A DNA stretch of 32,534 bases, from NCBI GenBank assembly GCA_964443275.1, contig CAYUCE010000019.1, positions 1-32,534 on the forward strand, read 5' to 3'. A program made the position numbers and the translations under genes. Positions 7,200 through 14,476 of the stretch are shown here, one piece after another. Under the pieces are notes generated by a model that made no database searches, was not told the origin of the DNA, and was given only the letters and a program-made list of their open reading frames with translations. Each line of letters begins with the position of its first letter. Positions within the stretch are counted from its first letter, which is position 1. The DNA is from CAYUCE01 sp964443275. GTDB lineage: Bacteria > Bipolaricaulota > Bipolaricaulia > CAYUCE01.

Positions 7200-8655
7200 A
7201 AAACAAAGCGGCCTAGCCGCCCTAGCCAAAAAAGAAGGGGCTAGTATCTTCAATCTTAAGGTCCCCTTTATATTATCGGCTTTTGCTTTATTTTTAATTG
7301 CCCTCTTCTCATTCAAGGTAAATAGCTTCGAGCCCCCTTTTATTACTATTCTTGATTGGGAATATATTATGGCCAAGGGAATCATCATCGGGGTGGCTTT
7401 CCTTCTTTTGGTATTCTATCTAAATATCCGGAAGCCAGATATTTTAAAAGATGATCGGCTAAAATGGTTTTTGGGCGGCTTAGTGCTTATCATCGTTCTG
7501 TTCGGAAAAGTGACTATCCTCCTGTCCCCATTTCTTGTACCGGTAGCCTTGGCTGTGGGTTTGGCCACTATCTTTTTAGGAAAAGAAGTGGGATTTATCT
7601 TAAATATTTTCTTATGCTTATTGGTAGCCATACAAGAGGGAGTCGCCCCTTATGATGCTGTGGTAGCTTTCGGCGGGGGAATGACCGCTTTATTTGGAAT
7701 GCTGAATCTACAAAAAGGGTCAGATATAGCCATTACTGGTATTGGTATAGCTTTAGTGAACATGACATTGACTTTTGGAGTGCTGCTTTTTTTAGGTGGA
7801 CCTTCGGCGATTCGCTGGACCCCTCTATCCTGGGCGGGAACCAGCGGATTAGGCAGTGCCTTGCTCATCATGGCCGGTATCCCTATAGCTGAATACGTCA
7901 CTGAAAAGACCAGTCCTATTGGTCTAATGGAACTTTTAAACCCTTCTCACCCACTGCTTACCAGACTAGAAGAAGAGGCCCCCGGTACTTATGAACATAG
8001 CGTGGCGGTGGCCAAGCTGGCTGCTCGAGCGGCCAGAGCTATCGACGCCAACCCCCTGCTGGCCGAAGTAGGTGGCTACTACCACGATATAGGTAAGCTG
8101 GAAAATCCCCAGTATTTTATAGAGAATCAAGGCAAGGAGAACCCACATGACAAGGTTTCACCCAATATGAGTAAAATGATCATCGCCTCCCATATAAAAG
8201 AGGGTCTAAAACTGGGGCGGGAGTACGGATTGAAAAAGGATGTGTTGCGCTTCATACCTGAGCATCATGGAAAGTCAATTATGCGCTATTTTTACTTAAA
8301 AGCATTGCGCGAAAAGCACAAAGAACCGGAAATATCCCCACAGCAGTTTCGTTACGAAGCCATCCCACCGCGTTCGAAGGAAACTTCCATTTTGATGCTG
8401 GCAGATTCCGTGGAAGCTACCGCCAGAGCAGAAGATACCTCTCGGGTAGAGGAGATAATAGATGAGGTTTTTCAGGATAAAATCGAAGATGGACAGTTAG
8501 ATGACAGTCCACTGACCTTAGCTGATCTACATCGGATAAAGGAGGCTTTTGGCGAAGCGCTTCGGGCTAAATCACATTCTAGAGTAGAGGATTACCCCTC
8601 CAGCTTTGAAGTAAATGAGGAAGAGGAACGAAGAAGCAAGACCCAGTTAAGTTAG
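7171..8655 (+). CDS. Compact 7TM-HD phosphohydrolase (PgpH/YqfF type, cyclic-di-AMP phosphodiesterase-like)
   Basis: Membrane-bound HD-domain phosphohydrolase. Characterised PgpH proteins hydrolyse cyclic di-AMP. From the ATG at 7171 it has 494 residues: a first membrane helix near 30-47, a loop of only about 15-20 residues, six more hydrophobic segments (about 68-245), then an HD domain with H276 (YEHS), H305-D306 (YYHDIGK), H341, H365-H366 (PEHHG) and LADSVEA. Typical PgpH proteins are about 700 residues because a large extracytoplasmic 7TMR-HDED domain sits between the first two helices; it is missing here. The gene overlaps phoH by 29 bp. A TTG at 7162 and an ATG at 7180 are alternative starts in the same frame; GAGG and AAAGGA lie nearby, but spacing does not decide. 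Cyclic-di-AMP as substrate is inferred from the family. Confidence 0.9.
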   Translation: MKFMREQKSRKQSGLAALAKKEGASIFNLKVPFILSAFALFLIALFSFKVNSFEPPFITILDWEYIMAKGIIIGVAFLLLVFYLNIRKPDILKDDRLKWFLGGLVLIIVLFGKVTILLSPFLVPVALAVGLATIFLGKEVGFILNIFLCLLVAIQEGVAPYDAVVAFGGGMTALFGMLNLQKGSDIAITGIGIALVNMTLTFGVLLFLGGPSAIRWTPLSWAGTSGLGSALLIMAGIPIAEYVTEKTSPIGLMELLNPSHPLLTRLEEEAPGTYEHSVAVAKLAARAARAIDANPLLAEVGGYYHDIGKLENPQYFIENQGKENPHDKVSPNMSKMIIASHIKEGLKLGREYGLKKDVLRFIPEHHGKSIMRYFYLKALREKHKEPEISPQQFRYEAIPPRSKETSILMLADSVEATARAEDTSRVEEIIDEVFQDKIEDGQLDDSPLTLADLHRIKEAFGEALRAKSHSRVEDYPSSFEVNEEEERRSKTQLS

Positions 8656-8695
8656 AGAACAGCTTTCCAAGTCGGGAAATTTGATTTGATAATCC

Positions 8696-8712
8696 ATTTA
8701 GATTATCTAAAT
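8696..8712. promoter_or_regulatory. 17-bp palindrome upstream of small membrane protein gene
   Basis: ATTTAGAT-T-ATCTAAAT is a perfect 8-bp dyad around one central base, 66 bp before the downstream ATG. It is a plausible operator or an AT-rich chance palindrome. An overlapping GATAATC/GATTATC pair (8688-8694 and 8701-8707) is also present. Confidence 0.35.
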
Positions 8713-8742
8713 AAAGGTGAAATTAAGCAAGTAAAAACTTAT

Positions 8743-8762
8743 TTGCTATTTTAAAATAGCAA
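8743..8762. promoter_or_regulatory. 20-bp perfect palindrome next to a ribosome binding site
   Basis: TTGCTATTTTAAAATAGCAA is a perfect 10-bp dyad with no loop. It ends one base before the AAAGGAGG ribosome site of the 72-residue membrane protein gene. A regulator bound here, or an RNA hairpin, could control that gene. Confidence 0.45.
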
Positions 8763-8778
8763 GAAAGGAGGATAGAAG

Positions 8779-8997
8779 ATGCGAACTCTAATCCTTATTT
8801 TTTTGGTAGCTGTACCGGTTTTGAGCCTAAACTTCACTGCATTCGGATACCAGCAAAACCAACTTCAGTTGACACTAGGTCTGGGCGGCATCTTAATGGG
8901 CGTATCTGCGCTATTAATAGCAGCCGGAGCACTGGTCCTATTCGCCAAGTTCGCCCGCGTACTGGATGCAATAGAGAAAAAATTCAAAGAAGACTAA
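8779..8997 (+). CDS. Small two-helix membrane protein, unknown function
   Basis: A 72-residue protein I do not recognise. Residues 4-22 are hydrophobic (a helix or signal anchor), a polar linker YQQNQLQLTLG follows, a second helix spans about 32-55, and the C-terminus is charged (FARVLDAIEKKFKED). An excellent AAAGGAGG lies 7 bases before the ATG, in contrast to the genes before it, so it is likely well translated. Two palindromes lie in the 123 bp separating it from the PgpH-like gene, suggesting its own control. Another tiny membrane protein gene follows after 19 bp. Confidence 0.7.
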   Translation: MRTLILIFLVAVPVLSLNFTAFGYQQNQLQLTLGLGGILMGVSALLIAAGALVLFAKFARVLDAIEKKFKED

Positions 8998-9016
8998 CTA
9001 TATTACAACCAATCTT

Positions 9017-9205
9017 ATGATCCAAATATGGAGACGGTTAAAAGTTAAACTAAAAATTCGCGCCGGAAGCATTGCGTTGCTTTCTTGCCTCGGTTTGATA
9101 ATTGGCTTAATAGTAGGAGTTATCCTACGCGATTGGCTATTCGGCCTAGCAGCAGGTTTAGGATGGGGCCTTTTCATGGGAATAATTTTGCCCAAAGCTG
9201 TCTAG
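9017..9205 (+). CDS. Tiny glycine-rich membrane protein, unknown function
   Basis: A 62-residue protein with a strongly basic N-terminus (IWRRLKVKLKIR) and two closely spaced hydrophobic, glycine-rich segments (about 18-37 and 41-60: LGLIIGLIVGVIL, then FGLAAGLGWGLFMGIIL). GxxxG patterns suggest helix packing or oligomerisation. There is no ribosome binding site, and it starts 19 bp after the previous small gene. The hydrophobic pattern favours this strand over the antisense frame. Function unknown; its existence rests on composition only. Confidence 0.5.
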   Translation: MIQIWRRLKVKLKIRAGSIALLSCLGLIIGLIVGVILRDWLFGLAAGLGWGLFMGIILPKAV

Positions 9206-9237
9206 GCTTCGCTTTTCAGTATGGAAAATAAGGGTTC

Positions 9238-9753
9238 TTAAAAAGTCAGAATAAAGGAAATGGTTATCAGGGAGGACTCATAAAAATAACCTTCCCAAAA
9301 TGACGCCCCGCCTCGATGGGGCAAAACCCGGTTGTGTGATGGAAAGAGCTTCTTCGAGCAGAGGCCAGCTCCACACTCATTCCAAAAGATAATGTGTTCC
9401 AAATCGGGGATAATCCCCCCGATGGCTCCCCACCAGAGACGAGAATTTCCCGCATGTTTTTCATCCATCTCATTTGTCAACCATAAAGCCCCAAAATTAA
9501 AAAGAGCGTGGAAGGCCAGATCAACCGGAGCATCCAAGCTTGGATCGTGATGAGGCATAATATCTAATAAAGCATGGGAAGTAAGGCCTAAAACAAAGGC
9601 CTGTAGATCAGTTTGAGCAAAATTATATCCTAACCCCCCTCCTACTACTCCATGAGTACCAAAACCGGCTCCCAGCCCACCAAAGCAAAACAAAGAGAGA
9701 GTCAAAGCAAGGGTAGTCACAACTAAAAACGCATTAATTCTATATGATAGCAT
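9238..9753 (-). CDS. Small membrane protein with His/Asp motifs (YdjM/DUF457-like?)
   Basis: A 171-residue protein with an N-terminal hydrophobic segment (8-30) and glycine-rich stretches. It carries a set of motifs like those of small membrane-bound metal-dependent hydrolases (YdjM family): THG near 33-35, SHALLDIMPHHD at 59-70, GGIIPDLEH at 112-120, FPSH at 137-140 and PHRGG at 145-149. In classical YdjM proteins the PD.DH and HRG motifs precede the SH..LD motif, so the order here looks permuted; the assignment is tentative. The ATG at 9753 is preceded by GAGGT at short spacing. A TATAAT on the minus strand lies only 8 bp upstream (9762-9767), so the message could be leaderless. It converges on the tiny membrane gene ending at 9205. 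Confidence 0.65.
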   Translation of the reverse strand: MLSYRINAFLVVTTLALTLSLFCFGGLGAGFGTHGVVGGGLGYNFAQTDLQAFVLGLTSHALLDIMPHHDPSLDAPVDLAFHALFNFGALWLTNEMDEKHAGNSRLWWGAIGGIIPDLEHIIFWNECGAGLCSKKLFPSHNRVLPHRGGASFWEGYFYESSLITISFILTF

Positions 9754-9790
9754 GGTACCTCATTATAAATATCCCCCCCTCTTTTAAAAC

Positions 9791-9820
9791 TTATCAAGCC
9801 CGAGCCGCTTTTCATATAGT
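9791..9820 (+). promoter_or_regulatory. Probable promoter of the AOR gene
   Basis: TTATCA (9791-9796), an 18-bp spacer and TATAGT (9815-9820). Transcription from about 9827 would give a leader of roughly 150 nt that includes the large hairpin at 9846-9931. Confidence 0.5.
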
Positions 9821-9845
9821 AAACTCTCTATCTTCACCTGTCAAT

Positions 9846-9986
9846 TATTAAAATCACCGAGCCAAACTCCCCCTTGCAAATTAGCCATCAAGTTGCTTAA
9901 ATTCTATGAATTGGTTTCGGTGATTTTAATATCTTTATCTAAAAAACCACTACTTAGAGAAAGGGGGAGGTAATTCTCTTGCAAGG
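9846..9986 (+). promoter_or_regulatory. Structured AOR leader: long hairpin whose loop can mask SD and start codon
   Basis: Arms 9846-9860 and 9917-9931 pair perfectly over 15 bp. The stem continues with a G-U pair, a 1-nt bulge and 4 more pairs (CCAA 9862-9865 with TTGG 9911-9914). The 45-nt loop holds CTCCCCCTTGCAA (9867-9879). Its first nine bases are the exact complement of the AOR ribosome site AAGGGGGAG (9961-9969), and CCTTGCAA (9872-9879) is the exact complement of TTGCAAGG at the start codon (9979-9986). This is the layout of a translational switch. I do not recognise a known riboswitch consensus, and I could not match it to the Moco/Tuco motif. Confidence 0.6.
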
Positions 9987-11814
9987 TATACATGGAAAAT
10001 ATGTAGATATTGACTTAACCAACGAGCAATTATGCGATTATGAGATTCCTGACCAGTGGTCAGAGAAGTACCTAGGAGGGCGAGGCATCGGGGTTCGCAT
10101 TCTGCTGGAGGAGTTGAAAGCTGGAGTAGACCCACTGGGGCCGGAAAATATCCTGGTTTTTGCTACCGGGCCGTTTCAGGGAACAAAAGTTGGGGGCGGA
10201 GGAAGGCATGCGGTGATTGCTAAATCACCCAAGACAAACAGTATAAGCGATTCCTTCGCCGGAGGATTCTTTGCCCACCAACTTGGACGCACCGGTTACG
10301 ACGGGATTATCATCCGAGGGAAAGCAACTAATCCCAAATATATAAGCATAATCGAAGGGGAGGTGAAGATCCGCCCCGCTGATAAATTGTGGGGTAAGGA
10401 TACCAAACAGACTGAAAACTATCTTAAAGATAAATACAAAGGTGTGCGGGTGACCTCCATAGGGCAAGCGGGGGAAAATCTTGTCTACTTTGCTTGCCTA
10501 ATAAATGACGAAGGACGGGCAGCCGGGAGGCCGGGCTTCGGTGCGGTAATGGGCTCAAAAAACCTAAAAGCCATCGCCGTTAGAGGAAACACTGAAAAAC
10601 CTATATACGATCAGGCGAAATTTAAGACAAAGCGTAAGGAACTTACAAAAATCCTAGCCGATGAAGCCGGTCAGGAGTTTGGAAAATACGGCACTCCCGG
10701 GGGGGTAAACGGCTTAAACGAGTTGGGAATTCTTCCCACCCAGAACTTTCAGCAGGGTGTTTTCGACGGAGCGGATAAGATAAGTGGCGAGACACTATAT
10801 GAAGAGATACTTACCGATAGAGACACTTGCACCGGATGTCCAGTGCGCTGCAAGCGAGTAGTAAACACCGAGTTTGGGGGCCAAAAGGTAAGAGGACCGG
10901 GGCCGGAATATGAAACTTTGGCCGCTTTAGGTTCACTTTGCCTAAACGATAACCTACCGGCCATCGCACTGGCCAACCAAAAATGTAATAGATACGGATT
11001 GGATACCATCAGTACCGGGAATACCATAGCCTTCCTCATGGAGGCAACTGAGAGAGGACTTCTTCCCGATTACAATATAGATTGGGGTGATCCCTATAGG
11101 CTAAATGAGCTAATTGATTTAATTGCCAAAAGAGAAAAAATAGGGGATCTTCTTGCTCGTGGAATTCCTGCACTAGCCAGTAAACTGGGGGCTGATTTTG
11201 CCCAAGTCATCAAAGGTCAGGAAATACCCATGCATGAACCCCGAGGCAAAAAAGGGTTTGGCATAAGTTACGCCACCAGCCCTCGGGGGGCAACTCACGT
11301 GGAGGGGATGCACGATTCGGTATTTGAGTCGGCCCCTGTGGCCTCTGAGCTGGGGCTTGAGGGCACCTTGGATCGATTCACACTTCAGGATAAAGCAGAA
11401 GTGGCCAAGACCTACGAAGACCTGATGTCTTTTACCAATAGTTTAATCATGTGCAGGTTTACCTCTTTTAACCGGGTAGGTGAACATTATGTCTACCCCA
11501 AAGTAAGGGAAGTGCTCTCTGCGCTGATCGGACGGAAAATAGATGCCAAAGAAATGTTAACCATAGGTGAGAGAAACTACTTGCTTTTGAGAATAGCCGC
11601 GGTAAGGGAAGGATATGGAAAAAGTGAAGATGATTTAACCAAGAGATTAAAACAACCCCTTCCCCAAGGGGCAAGCCGGGATGAGCCAATTCCAGACCGG
11701 GATTTTAAAAAGGTACTTGCCAATTACTACCGACTTAGAGGTTACGGAAAGGACGGTAAACCTACCAAGGAAAAGTTAGAGGAGTTGGATATGGACCTTG
11801 AAGTCCTTGAATAA
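9979..11814 (+). CDS. aor: Aldehyde:ferredoxin oxidoreductase, tungsten-pterin enzyme
   Basis: Cytoplasmic enzyme oxidising aldehydes to acids with ferredoxin as acceptor, or the reverse. The 611 residues match AOR length. The N-terminal domain has GGRGIGVRIL (33-42), ATGPFQGTKVGGGGRHAVIAK and the SFAGGFFAHQLGRTGYDGI stretch that wraps the bis-pterin cofactor. The [4Fe-4S] ligands are C284-x2-C287-x3-C291 (CTGCPVRC) with C492 (LIMCRF), closely matching the positions in Pyrococcus AOR. The TTG start is supported by GGGGGAGGT 8 bases upstream; no in-frame ATG lies nearby. The leader can form a hairpin with sequences complementary to this ribosome site. An MBL-fold gene follows after 40 bp. The physiological aldehyde cannot be inferred. 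Confidence 0.95.
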   Translation: MQGIHGKYVDIDLTNEQLCDYEIPDQWSEKYLGGRGIGVRILLEELKAGVDPLGPENILVFATGPFQGTKVGGGGRHAVIAKSPKTNSISDSFAGGFFAHQLGRTGYDGIIIRGKATNPKYISIIEGEVKIRPADKLWGKDTKQTENYLKDKYKGVRVTSIGQAGENLVYFACLINDEGRAAGRPGFGAVMGSKNLKAIAVRGNTEKPIYDQAKFKTKRKELTKILADEAGQEFGKYGTPGGVNGLNELGILPTQNFQQGVFDGADKISGETLYEEILTDRDTCTGCPVRCKRVVNTEFGGQKVRGPGPEYETLAALGSLCLNDNLPAIALANQKCNRYGLDTISTGNTIAFLMEATERGLLPDYNIDWGDPYRLNELIDLIAKREKIGDLLARGIPALASKLGADFAQVIKGQEIPMHEPRGKKGFGISYATSPRGATHVEGMHDSVFESAPVASELGLEGTLDRFTLQDKAEVAKTYEDLMSFTNSLIMCRFTSFNRVGEHYVYPKVREVLSALIGRKIDAKEMLTIGERNYLLLRIAAVREGYGKSEDDLTKRLKQPLPQGASRDEPIPDRDFKKVLANYYRLRGYGKDGKPTKEKLEELDMDLEVLE

Positions 11815-11854
11815 CAATATTACTCATCGTCTATAGAAATAGGATACCGCCACT

Positions 11855-12514
11855 ATGAAACTTACTGAGAACCTTTATTATTATCCGGAAGCTGGACCCC
11901 TCGATTGTAATACCTACCTGATCCAAGACGAGACTACAATTTTAATCGACCCTGGAAATGACAGCTTGATAGACCAGTTAACAAAAGATATAGAAGCTGA
12001 CGGTTTAGAGGTAGAAAATATCGACCTGATCGTAAACACTCACCTTCATTTGGACCACTGCTTGGCTGACCAGTCTTTAAGATCAATTTCTAAAGCCCGG
12101 ATAGGACTGCACGATATTCAAAAAAAGTATAAGGAAACTGCTTTAGGAAAAGTTTCTGAATTTTTTGGAATAACCCCTCCTAAGCTAGAGGAGGACTTAG
12201 AACTGGACAATCAAATAAACACCGGTAAATTAGAAATTTCTATTCTGCCTACCCCAGGCCACTCCCCCGATCATATTTGTTTTCACTGCCAGCAAGATGG
12301 ATTTTTAATATGCGGCGATCTAATATTTACCGAAAGTACCGGCCGGGTCGACTTGCCCGGTGGTGATAAAACAAAAATCAGCCAATCAATAAAGAAAATG
12401 GAAAAACTTTCCTATGAATTACTTCTGCCCGGGCATATGGATATAATCAGAGGGAGGGAACAAATAAAGAAAAATTTTGATCATATAAAGAGATTTGTAC
12501 TCAATATGCTTTAG
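11855..12514 (+). CDS. Metallo-beta-lactamase-fold hydrolase (glyoxalase II-like)
   Basis: A 219-residue MBL-fold protein. The di-metal site is intact: H63-x-H65-x-D67-H68 (THLHLDH), then PTPGHSPDHICF, CGDLIF and a final LLPGHMD. The fold covers the whole chain, and the size fits glyoxalase II-like thioester hydrolases without the extra C-terminal domain. It starts 40 bp after the AOR gene on the same strand and may share its transcript; only a weak AGGA is seen before the ATG. A TAGGAT box 9 bp upstream of the ATG could also act as its own -10. A link to aldehyde or thioester metabolism with AOR is inference. It ends 25 bp from a convergent gene with no visible terminator. Confidence 0.85.
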   Translation: MKLTENLYYYPEAGPLDCNTYLIQDETTILIDPGNDSLIDQLTKDIEADGLEVENIDLIVNTHLHLDHCLADQSLRSISKARIGLHDIQKKYKETALGKVSEFFGITPPKLEEDLELDNQINTGKLEISILPTPGHSPDHICFHCQQDGFLICGDLIFTESTGRVDLPGGDKTKISQSIKKMEKLSYELLLPGHMDIIRGREQIKKNFDHIKRFVLNML

Positions 12515-12539
12515 GAAATTGTTAATAAATTAGACTATC

Positions 12540-14324
12540 TTAACTGGTAAGGGTTATTAGGCCCTTTTTCTCCTCCCCATCGGCATAGACATCCAAACCT
12601 TCTTTGAACTCGAAATGGTAAACACCATCTTCGCCGTATTGTTTCACACTTCTCTGAAGAACTTCCCGATTGAAAGTATCCCCCCTATCCAGCCTGCAGG
12701 GCAAGTAGATAGTTTTTGAGGCTACCATATCCGCATAGAAATGCGTGCCGTAGGATAGCTCCGGGGAAAACCTGCCAGTGGCCATTTCCACCACTACAGA
12801 GGCACCAGAAATCTCGCCGTAGCGAGTAGGGACTCCCAATTGCGGATTGGAAGTGCCCCATCTGCCCGGCCCGATAAGAATATAACCTCCACCGATCTTA
12901 CGGTCAATTTTTCCAACTTCTCTGGCCATTTGGTGACCTTTTGAGTGATGATACTCTTTGGGATCCACAAAAATCAGATGTTTTAAGTCAAGCTTATAGC
13001 CGTTTCCCAATACGTTATTTGCCCTCAGCAGGACTTTCTCTTCCGTTACTTCAGGGAGGTGAATGGGGCGAAATTCTTCATGGCTCCCCAATCTTCGCAC
13101 CTGCAGTAAGTAAAATAAGTCCACTTCATCTCGCTGGGGAAAGTCTTTATCTTGCGCCTTTTGTTTTTCCGGATCCATTAACTTAGCCAACTTATCCCTA
13201 TTAGCGAAGTCCAAGGCGAATTCTAAATCTATGTTGGTATTAAATAGCTCCTCCAATTTGGCTAACAAACTTTTGAGGATGGGAGTAAGAGAAGAAAACC
13301 TGGAGTATTTTATCAATTGATCAAAGGTAGCAATGAGTCTTTTGTCATCCTTATCAAACCGTGAGTAATCGGATAAAGTATTATCTTGGTTAACTACTTT
13401 CACCACCTTGGGAAAGTGGGGATTGGCCAGCGATGATAAAGGTACTTCATGGAAGGTCTCCTTATCCATATCCAAGACATCTACTCTCTCTTGGGCGTAT
13501 CTGATGATCTCCTCCGGGTTTGATCCTTCAGGCCTTAAGGCGGGAAGCTTAGGGGAGAAGACCCGCGCATATTCCCGGGATACCGCCTGGGTTCCAACTC
13601 CCACACACAATCTTGCCACCCCATCCTCCTTGCTCAATCTGTCCGTCCAGGGGTAAAAATTGCGGGAATAGGCAACTCCACCCACCAACGGATAGTACAT
13701 ATTACCGGGATAGTGACTTCCGATCATATTTTGGATTAAGACGGCCATCTTCTCATCCTCCCAAGGGAGGCCGTGTTTCTTCCGGTAAGCTTTCGCTCTA
13801 TCTCCAAATGTGGATATATAAATCCGTTTGATAGAGCTAATTAATTCTTGCAGCCTTTTTTCTAGCGATCCAACGTTAGCCAAAAACTCAGACAAATAAA
13901 CACCTGCATAGGAGTGGTTCGGACTATCCTCCATAAGCGCCGAGGAGCGGACAGCCAAGGGCCTTCTCTCCTCCTTTAGAAAATCACGCAAGCGTAAAAC
14001 TGCCCACCGAGGCAGCCTGGCAGTCAAAAATCCTTTGGCCATCTCATCGAAGGTAATCTCGCCACTGCATTTAGCATATACAGAATCAGCTAACCGGTTG
14101 TCTTGGATGAAGTGATCATAGACTTCAGTTGTTAAAACCAGAGAATCGGGAAACAAGATTCGATGGTCATAGGATGTTAAAGGAGCATCTTCCATCCGCT
14201 TTTTGATGTAAATTATACCCCCGGCTTTACCACCCACCTCTCCACGACCGATAAGCTCTACCTGAGAAGGTAAGTCCCCGGCTCCTTTGGCCCAAAATTT
14301 TAAACTACTTTCCGGCGATTTCAT
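12540..14324 (-). CDS. PEP synthase/PPDK N-terminal ATP-binding domain protein, stand-alone
   Basis: A 594-residue protein related to the pyruvate/ATP-binding (ATP-grasp-like) domain of PEP synthase and pyruvate phosphate dikinase. GGKAGG (31-36) is the usual first glycine motif. The core is RPLAVRSSALMEDSPNHSYA followed by GVY (121-143), with an MAVLIQNMIG strand after it. The remainder includes a VDLFYLLQVRR element and a GGGYILIGPGRWGTSNPQLG motif near residues 475-495. The swivelling phospho-His domain and the TIM barrel of complete PEP synthases are absent, so it cannot carry out the full PEP synthase reaction alone. A strong promoter with a palindromic operator-like region lies upstream; GGGGGA serves as a weak ribosome site. 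The actual phosphotransfer substrate is unknown. Confidence 0.85.
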   Translation of the reverse strand: MKSPESSLKFWAKGAGDLPSQVELIGRGEVGGKAGGIIYIKKRMEDAPLTSYDHRILFPDSLVLTTEVYDHFIQDNRLADSVYAKCSGEITFDEMAKGFLTARLPRWAVLRLRDFLKEERRPLAVRSSALMEDSPNHSYAGVYLSEFLANVGSLEKRLQELISSIKRIYISTFGDRAKAYRKKHGLPWEDEKMAVLIQNMIGSHYPGNMYYPLVGGVAYSRNFYPWTDRLSKEDGVARLCVGVGTQAVSREYARVFSPKLPALRPEGSNPEEIIRYAQERVDVLDMDKETFHEVPLSSLANPHFPKVVKVVNQDNTLSDYSRFDKDDKRLIATFDQLIKYSRFSSLTPILKSLLAKLEELFNTNIDLEFALDFANRDKLAKLMDPEKQKAQDKDFPQRDEVDLFYLLQVRRLGSHEEFRPIHLPEVTEEKVLLRANNVLGNGYKLDLKHLIFVDPKEYHHSKGHQMAREVGKIDRKIGGGYILIGPGRWGTSNPQLGVPTRYGEISGASVVVEMATGRFSPELSYGTHFYADMVASKTIYLPCRLDRGDTFNREVLQRSVKQYGEDGVYHFEFKEGLDVYADGEEKKGLITLTS

Positions 14325-14367
14325 AACTTAATCCCCCAATTTGCGTCCTAAACTTATCCTCATTGTT

Positions 14368-14395
14368 ATTATACCACTTGCTAACAATCAGTCAA
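14368..14395 (-). promoter_or_regulatory. Strong promoter of the PEP-synthase-domain gene
   Basis: On the minus strand, TTGACT (14390-14395), a 16-bp spacer and TATAAT (14368-14373). The TGG just before the hexamer gives an extended -10. The transcript start would be near 14361, leaving a leader of about 37 nt. Confidence 0.75.
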
Positions 14396-14413
14396 CGTTA
14401 ACGTATTGTTAAC
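14380..14413. promoter_or_regulatory. 34-bp dyad operator over the -35 region
   Basis: Four GYYAAC-type hexamers lie symmetrically: GCTAAC (14380), GTCAAC (14391), GTTAAC (14397) and GTTAAC (14408). Starts are 11 bp apart within each half, one helical turn. The two 17-bp halves match at 13 of 17 positions when one is inverted. It overlaps the -35 and spacer of the strong promoter, as a repressor site would. The cognate regulator is unknown. Confidence 0.55.
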
Positions 14414-14476
14414 CCAAACACGTAAAATCCGCTCTTTGTAATTCAGTACATACACAGGCTTTTTCCGACCGGTTAG

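Noticed and set aside
8998..9195. A 65-codon frame antisense to the tiny membrane protein
   Set aside because: Its translation is proline- and arginine-rich without structure, typical of the antisense of a hydrophobic gene.
9846..9986. A known Moco/Tuco riboswitch ahead of the AOR gene
   Set aside because: The position would fit, but I could not match the conserved core or tetraloop-receptor pattern of that motif; only the hairpin and anti-SD are supported.
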